Assembly: GCF_051027545.1 (NCBI RefSeq) | Contig: NZ_CP194902.1 | Location: 4,464,001-4,528,000 of the forward strand | Source: Methylocaldum sp002005105 | Lineage (GTDB): Bacteria; Pseudomonadota; Gammaproteobacteria; Methylococcales; Methylococcaceae | DNA length: 64,000 bases | Direction: 5' to 3' | In this document: positions 34,548 to 46,300 of the stretch, piece by piece | Position numbering within the stretch: position 1 is the first letter of the stretch | Layout of the letters: every line of letters begins with the position of its first letter | The notes under the pieces: generated by a model | Seen by the model: only the letters and a program-made list of their open reading frames with translations | The model's database searches: none | What the model was told of the DNA's origin: nothing | Translations under genes and position numbers: made by a program

Positions 34548-35795
34548 TTACAATCCCTTGCAGTTGGCGTAATAGGTCACCGTCGCGGCCCAGTCGGCGA
34601 AGACGCCACGAATACCCACATCCTTCGCCAGCACGTCGAGCACTTTCATTACGTCGCCCTCGCGTTTGATGGCGGAATCGATGGTCTGAAAATAGAACCC
34701 ATTATTACCGTCGGCGAGAATTCCGGAGCGCTCCAGTGTCCAGGTGATGATATCCAGGTCCGCGGCCTTGGCGTTCCTGGCGTATTCCGAAGGCACGATG
34801 TTGCCGCCGGCGTCCAGGTCCAACAAAGCAAACGTCGGCGGCGCCACGATATTGATGCCCATGGTCTTATAGCTTGCCAAGGTGGCAGCATCGGGCAGAT
34901 CGGCGACCGTTTCGGCATCGTCCAGATACACGGCCTGCTTGCCGAAGGCGGGTTCGTAGCGGACCCAATAGAGCACGTCGTCGATGCTGAAAGACTGAGG
35001 GAAGACCTTTTTCGGGGAAACGCGCGCTTCCTTATACTCGTCGATCATTTTCTGGGCGAAATCCTCCTGGGAAAAGCCGTCGAAAGGCATGGCCACGCTA
35101 GGGCTCTTCAGTTCGGGAGTCATCTTCACGCCCAGTTTCTTGAAAAGCTCGATGCTTTCCCTATGCGTAAGCAGGGTGCCGCTGGTCGGGCCGGCGTAGA
35201 GATCCGTGCGGAAATTCGCCGTGCCGCCGAGATATTCGTCCACGGTTCTAGCGCGGGGGTTTGACGCATCCATCTTGCCGCGAAGGGTTTTGAACTCGGC
35301 CAGGGTGATGTCGCTGGTGCGGCATTCCGCCGTGGCGCGCGTGAGGAGATTGCCGCTGGCATCGAAGGTGGCCGGCGAGAACGGCTTCGTGCACTTGGCG
35401 GCCAGCTCGGGGATGGCAAGGATATTCGTAGTCGTGTGAAGATCGTTCTGCGCATGACGACACACCAATTCCTTATCCTTGGTGAAGGTCACGTCGCATT
35501 CCAGAATGCCGGCGCCCATGCGGGCCGCGGCTTCGTAGGATTCCTTGGTGTGTTCGGGAAATTGCAGAGCGGCGCCGCGGTGACCGATCGAGAAATCGGT
35601 CTTTTTGAAGGGACCTTTCGCACATCTCCGAAGCTCGTTTTTGAGTTCGCCGTCTTCCATATCGTTAACCAGGAAAAACGGCCGAGGCCCCAACTGCACG
35701 CTTTGGCTATTATCGGACGCCGACGCGGTGGCGAAGAGACCGGGAAATACTGCCGTCATTGCCGCACAGGCAATCATGATCAATCGTGGACGCAT
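34548..35795 (-). CDS. Periplasmic glycerophosphodiester phosphodiesterase-family protein
   Basis: 415 residues with a signal peptide (residues 1-26, ending ATASA). The GDPD catalytic signature is clear: FSIGHRGAALQFPEHTKESYEAAARMGAGILECDVTFTKD gives the His-Arg, Glu and Glu-x-Asp ligands, followed by LVCRHAQNDLHTTTN with the second His. It should hydrolyse glycerophosphodiesters to glycerol 3-phosphate and an alcohol in a metal-dependent reaction. It contains longer inserts than short cytoplasmic UgpQ. It is the last minus-strand gene before the lipid cluster, separated from it by 367 bases, so a link is uncertain. Confidence 0.87.
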   Translation of the reverse strand: MRPRLIMIACAAMTAVFPGLFATASASDNSQSVQLGPRPFFLVNDMEDGELKNELRRCAKGPFKKTDFSIGHRGAALQFPEHTKESYEAAARMGAGILECDVTFTKDKELVCRHAQNDLHTTTNILAIPELAAKCTKPFSPATFDASGNLLTRATAECRTSDITLAEFKTLRGKMDASNPRARTVDEYLGGTANFRTDLYAGPTSGTLLTHRESIELFKKLGVKMTPELKSPSVAMPFDGFSQEDFAQKMIDEYKEARVSPKKVFPQSFSIDDVLYWVRYEPAFGKQAVYLDDAETVADLPDAATLASYKTMGINIVAPPTFALLDLDAGGNIVPSEYARNAKAADLDIITWTLERSGILADGNNGFYFQTIDSAIKREGDVMKVLDVLAKDVGIRGVFADWAATVTYYANCKGL

Positions 35796-36162
35796 CTATC
35801 ACTCCTGTTGTTCTGGTTTAGTGAAGGTGGGTTGAGCCCATTCGGCCCAGTACAGACCGTACACGCCATTTGTGCCATCAATGTGACTGAACGGTTTAGG
35901 TCTCGTGACAGTTGAGCGGGTTTTCGGAGTTTCCGAGAGCGCTACAGCGGCCCTGATCATGCCGACGCCTTCCGGCGCTGGCGTGCGGATACGCGGCTCC
36001 CGAGGAGCGTTCGTTAGGTGAAGTTTGGCGGGTTGCCCAAGCGGGTTTAGTCAAGGTGGGCCGGATTGCGCTCTCTCCGTTCAGCCCATACGAGCCGCGG
36101 CAGCCGATGCGGAATCCGGACGGAAGCCATCATCCGATCAGGAGCTTCTGAACGACAGGCGC
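35796..36162. other. Gap between the GDPD gene and the lipid cluster
   Basis: No gene found. Two similar phrases, GGTTTAGTGAAGGTGGG (about 35815) and GGTTTAGTCAAGGTGGG (about 36045), form a loose direct repeat about 230 bases apart, each followed by CATTCGG/CCGTTC-like sequence. Function unknown. Confidence 0.4.
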
Positions 36163-36765
36163 TTATTTCTTTTTCACTTTGGACAGCATGCCGACGATTC
36201 GGCTCTCGAAGACGATACGATCCTCGATCAATCCCTGCACGTCGTAATAGAAGATATTGCGGGCTTGATCGACGTTTTCGCACAGTATGAGCAATTGGTC
36301 GCCGGGGGCGGCGGAGCTTCGGAAGCGTGCGTTCTCGATACGCAGAAACAGCCCAACGGCAGGTTCCGCCAACCGCCGATTGGACAAGTACAAGGCCAGT
36401 TGCGCGCCGGCTTCGAGCATGAGCGCGCCGGGCATAATGGGATGCCCGGGGAAGTGGCCGGCCACCCAAAACTCGTCTTCCCTGACTTTTTTGACCGCAA
36501 GGCCGCGACGGAAGGCGTCGTCGACCCAGGCGATGTAGTCCAGCAACAGCATTTCGCCGCGGTGGGGAATTACTTGGCTGATCATGTCACGTCCCACTTT
36601 GGGCAAGGCGACGTCAATCTCCGCGGTAGGAAATAACGTGTGCTGCGTCCGCATCGGCTCATGGATTGCCGAGTCCAATCCCGAGTCGAGCAATTCCCGG
36701 ATGCGGCTGATGAAATGACGGGTATGGATCGGAGAGTTCCGGAGAGAAAGAATCTTATCTAGCAT
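36163..36765 (-). CDS. FabZ-like beta-hydroxyacyl-ACP dehydratase (hotdog fold)
   Basis: 200 residues. The FabZ-type core is clear: VIPHRGEMLLLDYIAWVDD, then VAGHFPGHPIMPGALMLEAGAQLALYL, where the His of HFPG and the Glu of LEAGAQ are catalytic. The N-terminal 50 residues are extra compared with FabZ. As last gene of the minus-strand cluster it could dehydrate the beta-hydroxy intermediate in trans, since neither megasynthase has a DH domain. The ATG at 36765 has AGG upstream; an ATG at 36789 is an alternative that lies 3 bases after the previous stop. Confidence 0.8.
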   Translation of the reverse strand: MLDKILSLRNSPIHTRHFISRIRELLDSGLDSAIHEPMRTQHTLFPTAEIDVALPKVGRDMISQVIPHRGEMLLLDYIAWVDDAFRRGLAVKKVREDEFWVAGHFPGHPIMPGALMLEAGAQLALYLSNRRLAEPAVGLFLRIENARFRSSAAPGDQLLILCENVDQARNIFYYDVQGLIEDRIVFESRIVGMLSKVKKK

Positions 36766-36792
36766 GACACCGCCTGCTTTTGAGACCATTGA

Positions 36793-37968
36793 TCAACGAA
36801 GTACCGATTGAAGTGACCGGCGCACGGAACGCTCCAAAGGCCTAGCCAGGCCGACGCGCAACAGCATTAGCGGCACCGCCCCTGAAGGAAGACCGAGGGA
36901 TTTCGCCAAACCGGACGACCCTACGGGCGATTCGGTGGGGTACGCCAAAGGATGAACTGCAAGTCCCTGCGCAACGGCCGCCAGGTAAATCCGCTCTATC
37001 AGCCGTCCGCCCTGAAACCAGGCGTCCGGCGTATCCCGCTCGCTCCAGACCACGCTCCAAAGCGGCGTGGCTTCGGCGAGCCGCTTCACTACATCGATCT
37101 CGCCTTGGCGGAACTCGGACGACACCAAATCCTCGGGGGTGGACAGGAACTCCACCCACTCCTTCACGAACCACGGGGCATCGCTGGTGAAGATGGAAAT
37201 CCCGTCGCGGCTCGCTTCCCATTCCCGTCTGGAACGGCGGAACCACGACATTGAATCTCGGTACGCCGCATCGTTCGCCACGAACTCGGCCACGGCATCG
37301 GCGGCGATCCGAACGATGGCTTCCCGTTCGTGAGCGGCACCGTACCAAGCGAGGTGGGTGCCGGGAAGTTCGCCATACTCATTGAGGCTTTCCGTGAACT
37401 CGTTCCGGGAAATCGGCAATGGCTCGAACTCGGAGCGGGTGGTTTGGCGGCGGAATATGGCCGGAAACCAGGGATGGGTATTTGAGTCAGAGCGCCGCGC
37501 CAGTTCGAGCGACGCGCAGCGGCCCCCGTTTTGCAGAAACGCATCGGCCTCCGCATCGGACACGGTCGCCGCATAACCGAGTTGAGCCGCCGCGACGACC
37601 ATGTTCTCCGTGGCACAGCCCAAGCCCATCAACATGAGCCGGCGGCGGGGATCGGCCTGGCCGAGATGGCGCGCCAGATCGGCGTAGAGAACAATCCGAT
37701 TGCCCAGCAGGTTGAAGGCCCAGGGTTGGGTGTTGTGGGCATTCGCGGCCAACGTGCCGCACAGCGCCACGTATTCCAAATCGGTCAGATCTCCCTTTGC
37801 GGTTTGCTCCCATGCGACGTACGGCGAGGCGCTTGCAACCGCTGGGGCTGCCCTGAACATTGCGGGAAACGTGGCTGCTCCGACCGCGAGAGCGCCGGTC
37901 TGGCGGAGAAATCGCCGACGGCTCTGCAATATCGGATCGGGGCGGATCATGCTTCGTTTCCTTTTCAT
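36793..37968 (-). CDS. Tat-exported nitroreductase-like (Acg-type) protein
   Basis: 391 residues. The N-terminus SRRRFLRQTGALAVGAATFP is a twin-arginine signal. The body has ANAHNTQPWAFNLLGNRIVL (flavin-binding N-terminus of the Acg-type nitroreductase family) and YLAAVAQGLAVHPLAYPTES near the end, with two half-domains as in Acg proteins. These may bind FMN, but several act as flavin-sequestering rather than enzymatic proteins. Being periplasmic, it would act after synthesis, perhaps on the exported lipid. It lies 22 bases downstream of the PPTase gene and 3 bases upstream of the long reading frame of the dehydratase gene. Confidence 0.75.
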   Translation of the reverse strand: MKRKRSMIRPDPILQSRRRFLRQTGALAVGAATFPAMFRAAPAVASASPYVAWEQTAKGDLTDLEYVALCGTLAANAHNTQPWAFNLLGNRIVLYADLARHLGQADPRRRLMLMGLGCATENMVVAAAQLGYAATVSDAEADAFLQNGGRCASLELARRSDSNTHPWFPAIFRRQTTRSEFEPLPISRNEFTESLNEYGELPGTHLAWYGAAHEREAIVRIAADAVAEFVANDAAYRDSMSWFRRSRREWEASRDGISIFTSDAPWFVKEWVEFLSTPEDLVSSEFRQGEIDVVKRLAEATPLWSVVWSERDTPDAWFQGGRLIERIYLAAVAQGLAVHPLAYPTESPVGSSGLAKSLGLPSGAVPLMLLRVGLARPLERSVRRSLQSVLR

Positions 37969-37990
37969 CGGCCTTACCGAACTCTTTCTT

Positions 37991-38683
37991 TCATGAATTG
38001 TAGTCTGGCGCCGGCCACCACACTCCGGTGAATATGTGAGTGTCGTTCCAACCCAAACGGCCGACCAGTCGCACTTCGTTCAGCGCGGAGCCATAAGTCG
38101 GATCGACCACGAAAACGCCGCTCGAGAAGTCCATACGCACCGCCAGATCGTTAAAACGGGCCAAGGAACCGGCGGCCGTATACAGGCACTTGATGGCGCT
38201 TTCCTTGGCCGAAAACAGGACATAGGCGGCCAACTCGCGACAACCGTCCGGCAGCGAGTCCAACCAGGCGCGCTCTTCCGGCAAGGCGACGGAATCGATG
38301 GCACGCCAGGGGAACGGGTTTTGCCGGCATTCCACATCGACCCCTACGCCGCGAGCGAACCGAAGCCGAGTGGCCACGACCGCTACCATGCCTTCCGTAT
38401 GGCTGATGCTGCCGACGATATCCCGTCCCCAGATCGGCGCACCGGATTCGTCCCGAAGAATCGGCGCCGGCTCGACCCCGAGATGTCGAACCGCCTTCCG
38501 CGCCAGAACGCGCCCGGTGGCGAATTCCTTCCGGCGTTTCGCTATGGCCCCATCGACCAGCATCCGTTCTTCTTCGAACAATTCGGACGGGTCCGAGAGC
38601 TGTTCGGTCCAGGCGACGACGAATAACTCTCCGGGGAACAAACCCTCAGGTCGTCGTATCGGTTCAACGGGTATCGATGGCAT
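37991..38683 (-). CDS. 4'-phosphopantetheinyl transferase (Sfp type)
   Basis: 230 residues, the usual length of Sfp/Gsp-type enzymes. The P1/P2/P3 motifs are visible: GSISHTEGMVAVVA, ARGVGVDVECRQNP (Asp and Glu Mg ligands) and FSAKESAIKCLY (Glu and Lys). It transfers phosphopantetheine from CoA to carrier-protein serines and is expected to activate the five carrier domains of the two megasynthases. It overlaps the MFS gene by 20 bases and precedes the nitroreductase-like gene. Confidence 0.93.
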   Translation of the reverse strand: MPSIPVEPIRRPEGLFPGELFVVAWTEQLSDPSELFEEERMLVDGAIAKRRKEFATGRVLARKAVRHLGVEPAPILRDESGAPIWGRDIVGSISHTEGMVAVVATRLRFARGVGVDVECRQNPFPWRAIDSVALPEERAWLDSLPDGCRELAAYVLFSAKESAIKCLYTAAGSLARFNDLAVRMDFSSGVFVVDPTYGSALNEVRLVGRLGWNDTHIFTGVWWPAPDYNS

Positions 38684-39926
38684 AGTCGCTCGCGAAACTC
38701 CTGAGCCAGCGCCACAACCAGCTCACGGCCTGGCTGAACACGAGCATCCCGAACAGGGCCATGGACGGCGTAAAAAGGTGCTGGCCGCCCCCATGCTGCA
38801 TGATCCATGCCGACAACCACGGGCCTCCGGCCGATCCGACGGCGAAGGCCGCGGTAAACAAAGCGGTGCCGCCGGGCAAATCGGCGCGGGGCAGGATCCT
38901 GGCCAGAAGCGCCAGGGCCAGAGCGAACACTGGCCCCAATGTCAGTCCGGTCGCGAAGGCCGCGCCTCCGGCGACGTATTCGGCGCTGATCGGTTGGCCC
39001 TCCTGCCCCAGGCGTACCCAGACATCGCCGATGAGGGCGCTAACCGAGTCGACCCGCATCAGCACCGCCAAAGCGACGATGCCTCCCATGCCGCAAGCGA
39101 ACAGTACACGGCGATAACCCAGCCGATCCCCCAGGTGGCTGACCGGCAAAGTGCCCAGCAATCCCCCCAGCACGAAAGCCGCCAGGTGATGGGCGGTAGC
39201 CATGGCGGTGAAACCCTGGCGCACGAGAACGGCAGGATAGAGGGTCAGCAGCGTGGCTTCCGCAAAACCATAGGCCAATACGGCCTGCACCGGAATTCCC
39301 GCCCGCAGCAGAAGTCGGCCGCTAGCGCGTTCCGGTTCGGCGCGCGCTCCGGGCAAGCCGATAGCCACCAGAACCGCAGCTTGAACCAGGAGCACGGTGG
39401 CGACAGTAAAAGGCAGATGATGGGCCAGCCCGTATAGGTACGAACCCACGACCGGCCCGACCGCCAGCCCTATCCCGAAGCATAGACCGTAAACGCCGTT
39501 GGCAACGGCGCGGCGCTCATCGCCGGCAAAGCAGGACAAGGCGGTTTGAGTGCCGATCATCGCGCAGGCCATGCCCAAGCCCATCAAGCCCCTTAAGGCG
39601 AACCACAATCCGATGTCCGATTGCCAAGGGAACGAAACGGCCGCAGTCGCGTATGCCAGCAGGCCCACGGCCACGACGCGGCGCAGACCGATCCGCCGCA
39701 GCGCCCGACCCGCGAAAGGCGCAGCCAGCGCAACGCAGAGAAACAACAGCGATGCGTTGGCGCCTATCAGCACGCCGTCGACGTGGCGCTCTTCCATGAA
39801 GATGGCAACGATGGGGTTGAGGATTCCAAGCGATATCCCCAACAGCCCGCCCAACGCATACAGCGTACCCAGAGCGACGCCCGCCAGCGGATGCTCGGGC
39901 GTCGGGGGGCAGGATTTAGCCCCCAT
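38664..39926 (-). CDS. MFS transporter
   Basis: 420 residues with about 12 hydrophobic segments. The segment FLCVALAAPFAGRALRRIGLRRVVAVGLL after transmembrane helix 2 is the classical MFS cytoplasmic loop (GxxxDRxGRR type, here weakened to GRALRRIGLRR). The layout fits drug/metabolite exporters. In the cluster it could export an intermediate or the product, or confer self-resistance. It lies 459 bases after the NRPS stop, across a repeat-filled gap, and overlaps the PPTase gene. Confidence 0.85.
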   Translation of the reverse strand: MGAKSCPPTPEHPLAGVALGTLYALGGLLGISLGILNPIVAIFMEERHVDGVLIGANASLLFLCVALAAPFAGRALRRIGLRRVVAVGLLAYATAAVSFPWQSDIGLWFALRGLMGLGMACAMIGTQTALSCFAGDERRAVANGVYGLCFGIGLAVGPVVGSYLYGLAHHLPFTVATVLLVQAAVLVAIGLPGARAEPERASGRLLLRAGIPVQAVLAYGFAEATLLTLYPAVLVRQGFTAMATAHHLAAFVLGGLLGTLPVSHLGDRLGYRRVLFACGMGGIVALAVLMRVDSVSALIGDVWVRLGQEGQPISAEYVAGGAAFATGLTLGPVFALALALLARILPRADLPGGTALFTAAFAVGSAGGPWLSAWIMQHGGGQHLFTPSMALFGMLVFSQAVSWLWRWLRSFASDYAIDTR

Positions 39927-40384
39927 TTCTCACCTCCGTCCAATCGCAATGAGTATGACGTAGGATGTGCTGAACGAAGTGACAAATCGGCAGGGCGAGG
40001 CGCAACGCGACGAGCGGGCAGGCCAGGGACGGGCTGCCCCGGACTCGCGAGCGAAGCGGGACAGCGTAGCGTGGCGAGGCCGAGTTGCACGGCGAAGCCG
40101 CCCGAAGGGTGCCGGACCGGGACGGTCCGGCATGAACCGCATCGTTCGCGATTGATGCCTGTCCTGAGCCTAGTCGAAGGGCGCTTCGTGCCTCAGCGCA
40201 TCCTACAAGCTCCGCCTCGCCCTTCGCGCCGGCTCGACGTCGTATCGTAGGTCGGCAATCCTTTCCCGACACACGCTCGTCGGCAAAGGATTGCCGACCT
40301 ACCACGACACCGTCGCTCGGTCCGTGCGGCGCGCCCCACCGGCGTCTGGGCGCCCTCGCGACGAAGGGGGATAAGAAATGCGGG
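39927..40384. repeat. Repeat-filled gap between MFS and NRPS genes
   Basis: 40247-40302 is a large inverted repeat: arms GTAGGTCGGCAATCCTTT and its exact complement, 20-base loop; this is the core of the 129-bp dispersed element. Around 40150 lies GGCATGCCTGTCCTGAGC-like sequence of the palindromic family. 40369-40384 holds the word CTAGCCCGCATTTCT (complement), also found in the RND gene at about 56395. Confidence 0.8.
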
Positions 40385-43300
40385 CTAGGCATGCCGACGC
40401 TCCGTGGTCAGGTTGTCCGGTTTCCGGGCTCCCGATATCGTCTCCAGGGCGGCCATTTTTTCCGAGCCGAACCAGTACATGTCTTGACGGCCGTAGACGC
40501 ACAGGTGCTGGCCGGTTATCCAGTCGGCCTCCGACGACGCCAGGAAGGCCACCGCGTCCGCAACCGCGTCGACCGGGATCGATCGCGCCCGGTATCCCGG
40601 CGGCGTCATGTCGGTGTCCACGAACGCCGGGCAGACGGCGTTGACCTGAACATTGTGCGGCTTCAGTTCCTCGCTCAGCGACTTGGTAAGGCCCAGAACC
40701 GCATGCTTGGAGGCGGCATAGGCGCTGAACAGGGGGTAGCCGATGTGGCTGGAATCGGAACCCAGATTCACGATTTTCCCCCTGCGCCGCTCGATCATGT
40801 GCGGCGCCACGCTCCGACACAGATGATAGACGCCGAACAGATTGACCTCGACGATGCGCTTCCACTCATCCGGCGAGGAGGTCGCCAAGGCGGACATTCC
40901 GGTGATTCCGGCATTGTTGACCAGCACGTCCAGATGACCGAAGCGGCGGAGGACTTCGCTCACCAAATGTTGCACCTCCGCGAGGTTCCGCACATCCGCC
41001 GGAATTACCACAGCGGTGCCGCCACTGCCGGCGATTTCCCGGGCAACGGCTTCAAGCCCCGCCCGATCGCGGGCGGAAAGCGCCACCGCAACGCCCTGAC
41101 CGGCGAGTTTCAGGGCGATCGCGCGGCCGATACCGCGGCTCGCACCGGTAACCAGCGCCACTTTGCCTGCCCAGCTGCCGGAGCGTGCCGACAGCGGAAT
41201 TTCTTCCAGCCGGGGCGTTTTCAGCGGTATCAAGGCGGGAGGTTCGCCCGTCATCACCGCCGGCAAACTCGCGAGGCGGAGCCCCGTCGGCGAATTCGCG
41301 TTTTCGCTCAGGTCGGCCAGCAACTCCAGGTAGCGCTGGCCGAGGCGCTTGATGGTCTCCCCCTTGAAAAAGTTCTGGGAGTAATTGATCTCGACGTGGA
41401 GTTCGCCTTCGACCATGGAGAGGAAGATCTCGATGAGGGAGATGCGCTGCTGGCTCGGGGGCGAGTAGCGCTGATCCCAATCCGTATCGACGAACTCGAA
41501 GATGTTGGATTTCGGTAAGCTCCGGTTTCCCAAATAGTTGACGCGCACCGGGGTCAAATTGTTGTCCGGATAGATGTGCGCGGGCAGCTGGCGACCTACC
41601 ACATCGAAACTGACGCCGTTCAACGGTGCTTCGGAAAAACCGCGGACAATCCGGCCGATCAATTCACTCCAGCTTTCCCCGGAGACCAGATCCACGGCAA
41701 CCGGGAAATTGACGGCGTAATTGCCCACGCTTTCGTACAAAGCCAGGCCGTTGCCCAGATCGCGTCCGTGCGAGCGATGGCTGAGAACCACCCAAGACTG
41801 GCCGGTCCATTCGGACATGAGCCGGTACGCCGCCGCCAGCAGGAGATGATAGAGCTGACCCTGGAGATGCTTGCGCGCCTCGTTCAGCGAATGAAAGTCC
41901 GAATGGCTGAGTAGAAAACGCTCGCTGGCGGAAGAGGCCTCGTCATTCGCGCCGAGATGATGGTCGACCGGCACCTGGAACGCGTACTCCCGGCTCGGAA
42001 AACGAGTACGCCAATACTCCGCATAACGGCGCTGCGCCTCCTGCTGCGCCGGTTGGGCCAACCACTGCACGAAATCGAAATACGACGGCGGCAGAGCGGG
42101 GAGTTCCGGCGTCTGATCGACCAGCAACTGCCCGTAAATCTGCCAAAGCTCTCGGAACAGTATGCTGTTGCTGACCAGATCGCTGATCATGTGGTGACCC
42201 ACGATAGTCAGATCGTATGCGTTCTGATGCTCTTTGATGACGAGCACCCGCCACAGCGGAAACCGGTCGATACGCAGTTCATCCGTGATTTCCTTCACCA
42301 GCCGCCGGATTTCCGCGCTGCGCTGTTCGGCCGTGAGGTGGGAGCCGTCGTAGAAATCGAGGCTGAATTCCGCCTCGGGCGGGGCCACGGTCTGCCGCCA
42401 TTCGCCGTGCTCCTGGTAAAACAGGGAACGCAACACGGGATGGCGCCGGGCAAGGACGTCGATGGCCTTGCGGAAAACGTCGACATCCAGCGGCTGCAAA
42501 TAGCGGAATCGGGTGTAGCCGGCCCATTGGTAAGGAGGCTGGAAGAAGTGGGTGATCCACAATTGAGCCGGCCCCAGGGGCAAACCGGCCGTCGGATCGG
42601 CGAACGGCAGCTTCGCCTCCGGCGCGCCGGGCACCGCCTTGCCGGGGGGCGCGTTGCCGGTTTCCGTCCACTGTTTGAGAACCTTGCGGTCCAGTTTGCC
42701 GTTGTGATTTTTCGGCAAAGCGTCGGCCTGACGAACCTCGTGAGGCAGCATGTACTCGGGAAGTTGTTTCGCCAGGGCGGAGCGTAGTTCTTTCAACGGA
42801 ATTTCGCGGCCGACCAGCCAGGCCACCAGCCTCTTGTGCCCGTCGGGTGTGTCGACGGCGAGCGCCGCAGCTTCGCGTATACCCGGCAGAGCTCCGAGAG
42901 CGGTTTCGATCTCGCCCAGCTCCACCCGGAAACCGCGAATCTTGATTTGACTGTCGATGCGCCCGTGGAAGTCGTAGCTGCCGTCCGGCAACCGCGAGAC
43001 CAGATCGCCGGTACGGTATAGCCAGCGGCTGGGTATGCCGGAGAAAGGATTGTCACGGAAACTCTCGCGGGTCCGCTCCGGATCGTGGAGATAGCCCTGA
43101 GCCAACTGCACGCCGCCAATCCAGAGTTCGCCCACGCCGCCCTCCGGTACGGGGCGCATGTTCTCGTCCAGCACCAGCAGGTAGACCTCCGGCATGGCCG
43201 GCCCGATCGGGATGCGAAGCGTCCCTTCCCCCGGACGGGAGTGCATCAGATGTGCCGTCACGTCGATCGACGCTTCGGTCGGGCCGTACAGGTTCGCCAG

Positions 43301-46300
43301 GCCCACCCGGTCGCCGCAGCGGTCGAACCAGCGCTGCACATAAGCCACTGGCAGCGCCTCGCCGCTGAAAATCAGCCATCGCAGGTGTTCAGAGCGGAGC
43401 GGTTTATCCTCGATGGCCATCAGGAACTCGCCGAACAGGGAAGGCACGAAGTGCATCGCGGCGATCCGCCGGGTCTCGATCCAATCCGCCAGCCGCCAGG
43501 GATCGCGCAGCACGTCCGCGCCGACCGGGCACACGACTCCGCCGTACATCAACGGCCAGAAGAGTTCCCATACCGAGATATCGAAGCAAATGGACGTTCT
43601 CTGGGCGACCCGTTCGCCCGGCTGAAGCTGAAACAGCTTTTGATGCCAGACCAGGCGATTCATGTAACCGCGATGGGCCAGGGCCACGCCTTTGGGAGTG
43701 CCGGTCGAACCCGAGGTATAGAGCACCACCATCAGATCGTCCGGGCTGTTCAGGCATTCGAGATCGTGTTCCGGATAGCTCGCCCAGGCCGCGCGCCCCA
43801 ACCAATCGCGATGGCCGCCGCTATGGGAGTCGGCACGATGCAGGCCGGCGTAATCGCAGTCCATGAGCAGGAAGTTGCGGGCCGGCAAGGCGGCGGTTAC
43901 CGCTCCGCCCATGGCTTCCAGGACGGCTTCCTCGGTGAGGATGGTGTCGACGCGGGCGTGCCCCACGATGTATTCGATGCGCGCAGCGGGATAGGCCGGA
44001 TCGAGGGGGACGTAGGCGCCGCCGGCCTTGAGCACCGCCATCACCGCCGTCGCGAAATTGGGCGAGCGGGTCAGCAGCAATCCCACCACGATGCCGGGCC
44101 GCACGCCGCGGACTCGAAGGAAGTGGGCCAGCCGGTTCGATTCGGCATGAAGCCGGCCGTAGGACAGTTCCTCGTGCTCCGCTTGCACCGCCAGTGCTTC
44201 CGCGCTGCGGCGGCATTGAGCCTGCACGTACAGATACGGGATGGGAGGCAGCTCCTCCGCAGCAGGTTGCGGAATCGAGAGCGGGGCCAGCGGAGCTACG
44301 GTGTTTTCGGCGGCGGTTCCGCTTCCATGGGCGGCACCCGTTCCCTGCAACAGGGCCGCAATTTCCCGCAACCGCCGGCATCCCAACAGGGCGCGGGTGT
44401 CTACCCGCCCCATCTGTTGCTGCAGGCGGCCGACGATGCGAATCCGCTCCAACGAATCCAGGCCGAGCTCGGATTCCAGATCGTAATCGAGTGCCTCGGC
44501 CCCCACCGCGCGATGCATGACTTCCTCGGCGATTCGCAGCAATCGGGCCGCCGTCAACTCGTCCAGCTTGGCGACGGCGCAAGGTGCGGGCACGGCGAGC
44601 CGCTCGGCGACCTGTGCCACGGCGCCGATCTGGCGGACGAATTCCTCGGCGATGGAGGCCACCAAATCCCGAGCGAAGTAGTCCGCATCATAGTTGGCGG
44701 TCATGTTGAACCGGCCGTGGAAGACTTCCACCAATACGTCCAGCGTACCGGGATTGGTAGAGGTCGCGGCGTGATATTCGACGACACGTAGCGGCCCGCA
44801 CGCCTCCTCGATGTGGGTCTGACCGATGTAAGGCAGATACAGGTTCGACTTGATCGTGGAGCGGATCAGGGTCGCCAGCGGCTCGCCGACGCGACCGTCC
44901 TGGAGGCGAAGTTGATCGATTGCCGCCACGGCTGCTTGGCGCGTTTGCGCCCGGTCATAACCCGCCGCGATGCCGCTCTCGATGCTCTCGTGTACCTGCG
45001 GCAGATAGTTCTCGAAAGCTTCGCCTTCTCCGGGCATCGGTAGCGTCAAGGCCAGATTCTGGGCGAAACAACCCACCATGTGTCCGGCGTCCGTGCCGGG
45101 GTAAACGCGTCCGCTGGTGGGAATGTTCAGGATCACCTGTTTCAGATTCGGATCGAAGCGCCTGAGAGCGCGCAAGTAGGCGCCGACCAACAAGGTGTTC
45201 ACCGGCAACCGCCATTTGCCGGCGGATCGGAGCAATGCCGCCGTGGTTGCGGCATCCGCGCTGAAGTGGTGGGTCCGGTTGGCGGCCCGTGGATTCTTCG
45301 GCAGTCCCTTCTTTTCCGGACTCCAGAAAAAACGGTCCTTGCCCTGGGCGCGGAGAAACGCTTCGAGCGTTTTTTCCGCCTCGGGATCCCGCCAGGCATT
45401 GATGCATTCCACGGTCTCCCGATAACGCTCCAGGGAAGTTCCGGGCGGCAGCGGCGCGGGACGTCCCGTCGCTGCGGCACCGTACAAAGTGACGAATTCG
45501 CGCATGACCAGCTGATTGCTGAGACCGTCCGAGAATACGTGATGGTTCGAGAAGACCACCTCGTGGAGATCGTTCGCCAAGCGATAGGCGCTGAATTGAT
45601 GCGCCGGCCATTGATCCAGCAGCCACTCCTTGTCCAGCAGACGATGGGTTTCGTCGTTCAGAAAAGCTTCGCGGTCGGGAGCATCCAGGTGGCGCAAATC
45701 GGTCACCAGGACGGTCGGTGCGGTCACCCCGTCCAGCACTTCCAGGCGGTATTCCTTCAGGCTGTGGCACCCCGGCGGAATGACGAAGCGTGCCCTGAGC
45801 ATCGGGTGACGCTCCAGCAAGGCGTTCCAGGCGCGGCGCGCCGCTTCCGCGTCAAACGGACCTTGCAGGCGGACTCTGGAACTGAGGCTGCACGTGCAGA
45901 CCGCCCAATGGGAGACCAGGAACGGATACTGGGAGAACAGAATATCCACCGGCCGCACCGCCGGTTCCGCGGCCTGTGGTTTATCGGCCGATACATCCGA
46001 AACCGCGCCTGCGGCGCACGGATCGTCCGATTCGACGGCTGCCGGAGCCGGAGCGTTCTGTTCCGCACCTCGAATCAGGGCCTCCAGCTCGCCCAGAGTC
46101 TGAATACCGAACAGCGCGCCGGAGGCGAGCTTGGCGCCGAAAGCATCCTGGAGTTCCGCGGGCAATGCCGAGCCCAGAGCGTTCATGAGCTCCACGGTCT
46201 TGATCGAATCCAACCCCAGGTCGCTTTCCAGGAACATGTCGTCCGCGAGCTCGGACGGATCGTGTCCCGTAATTCCGGCGACCACCTCGCGTACTTTTCG

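Noticed and set aside
43085..44791. 568-codon open frame antisense to the NRPS gene
   Set aside because: Typical antisense shadow of a GC-rich gene; the minus-strand frame shows complete A-domain motifs in the same place.
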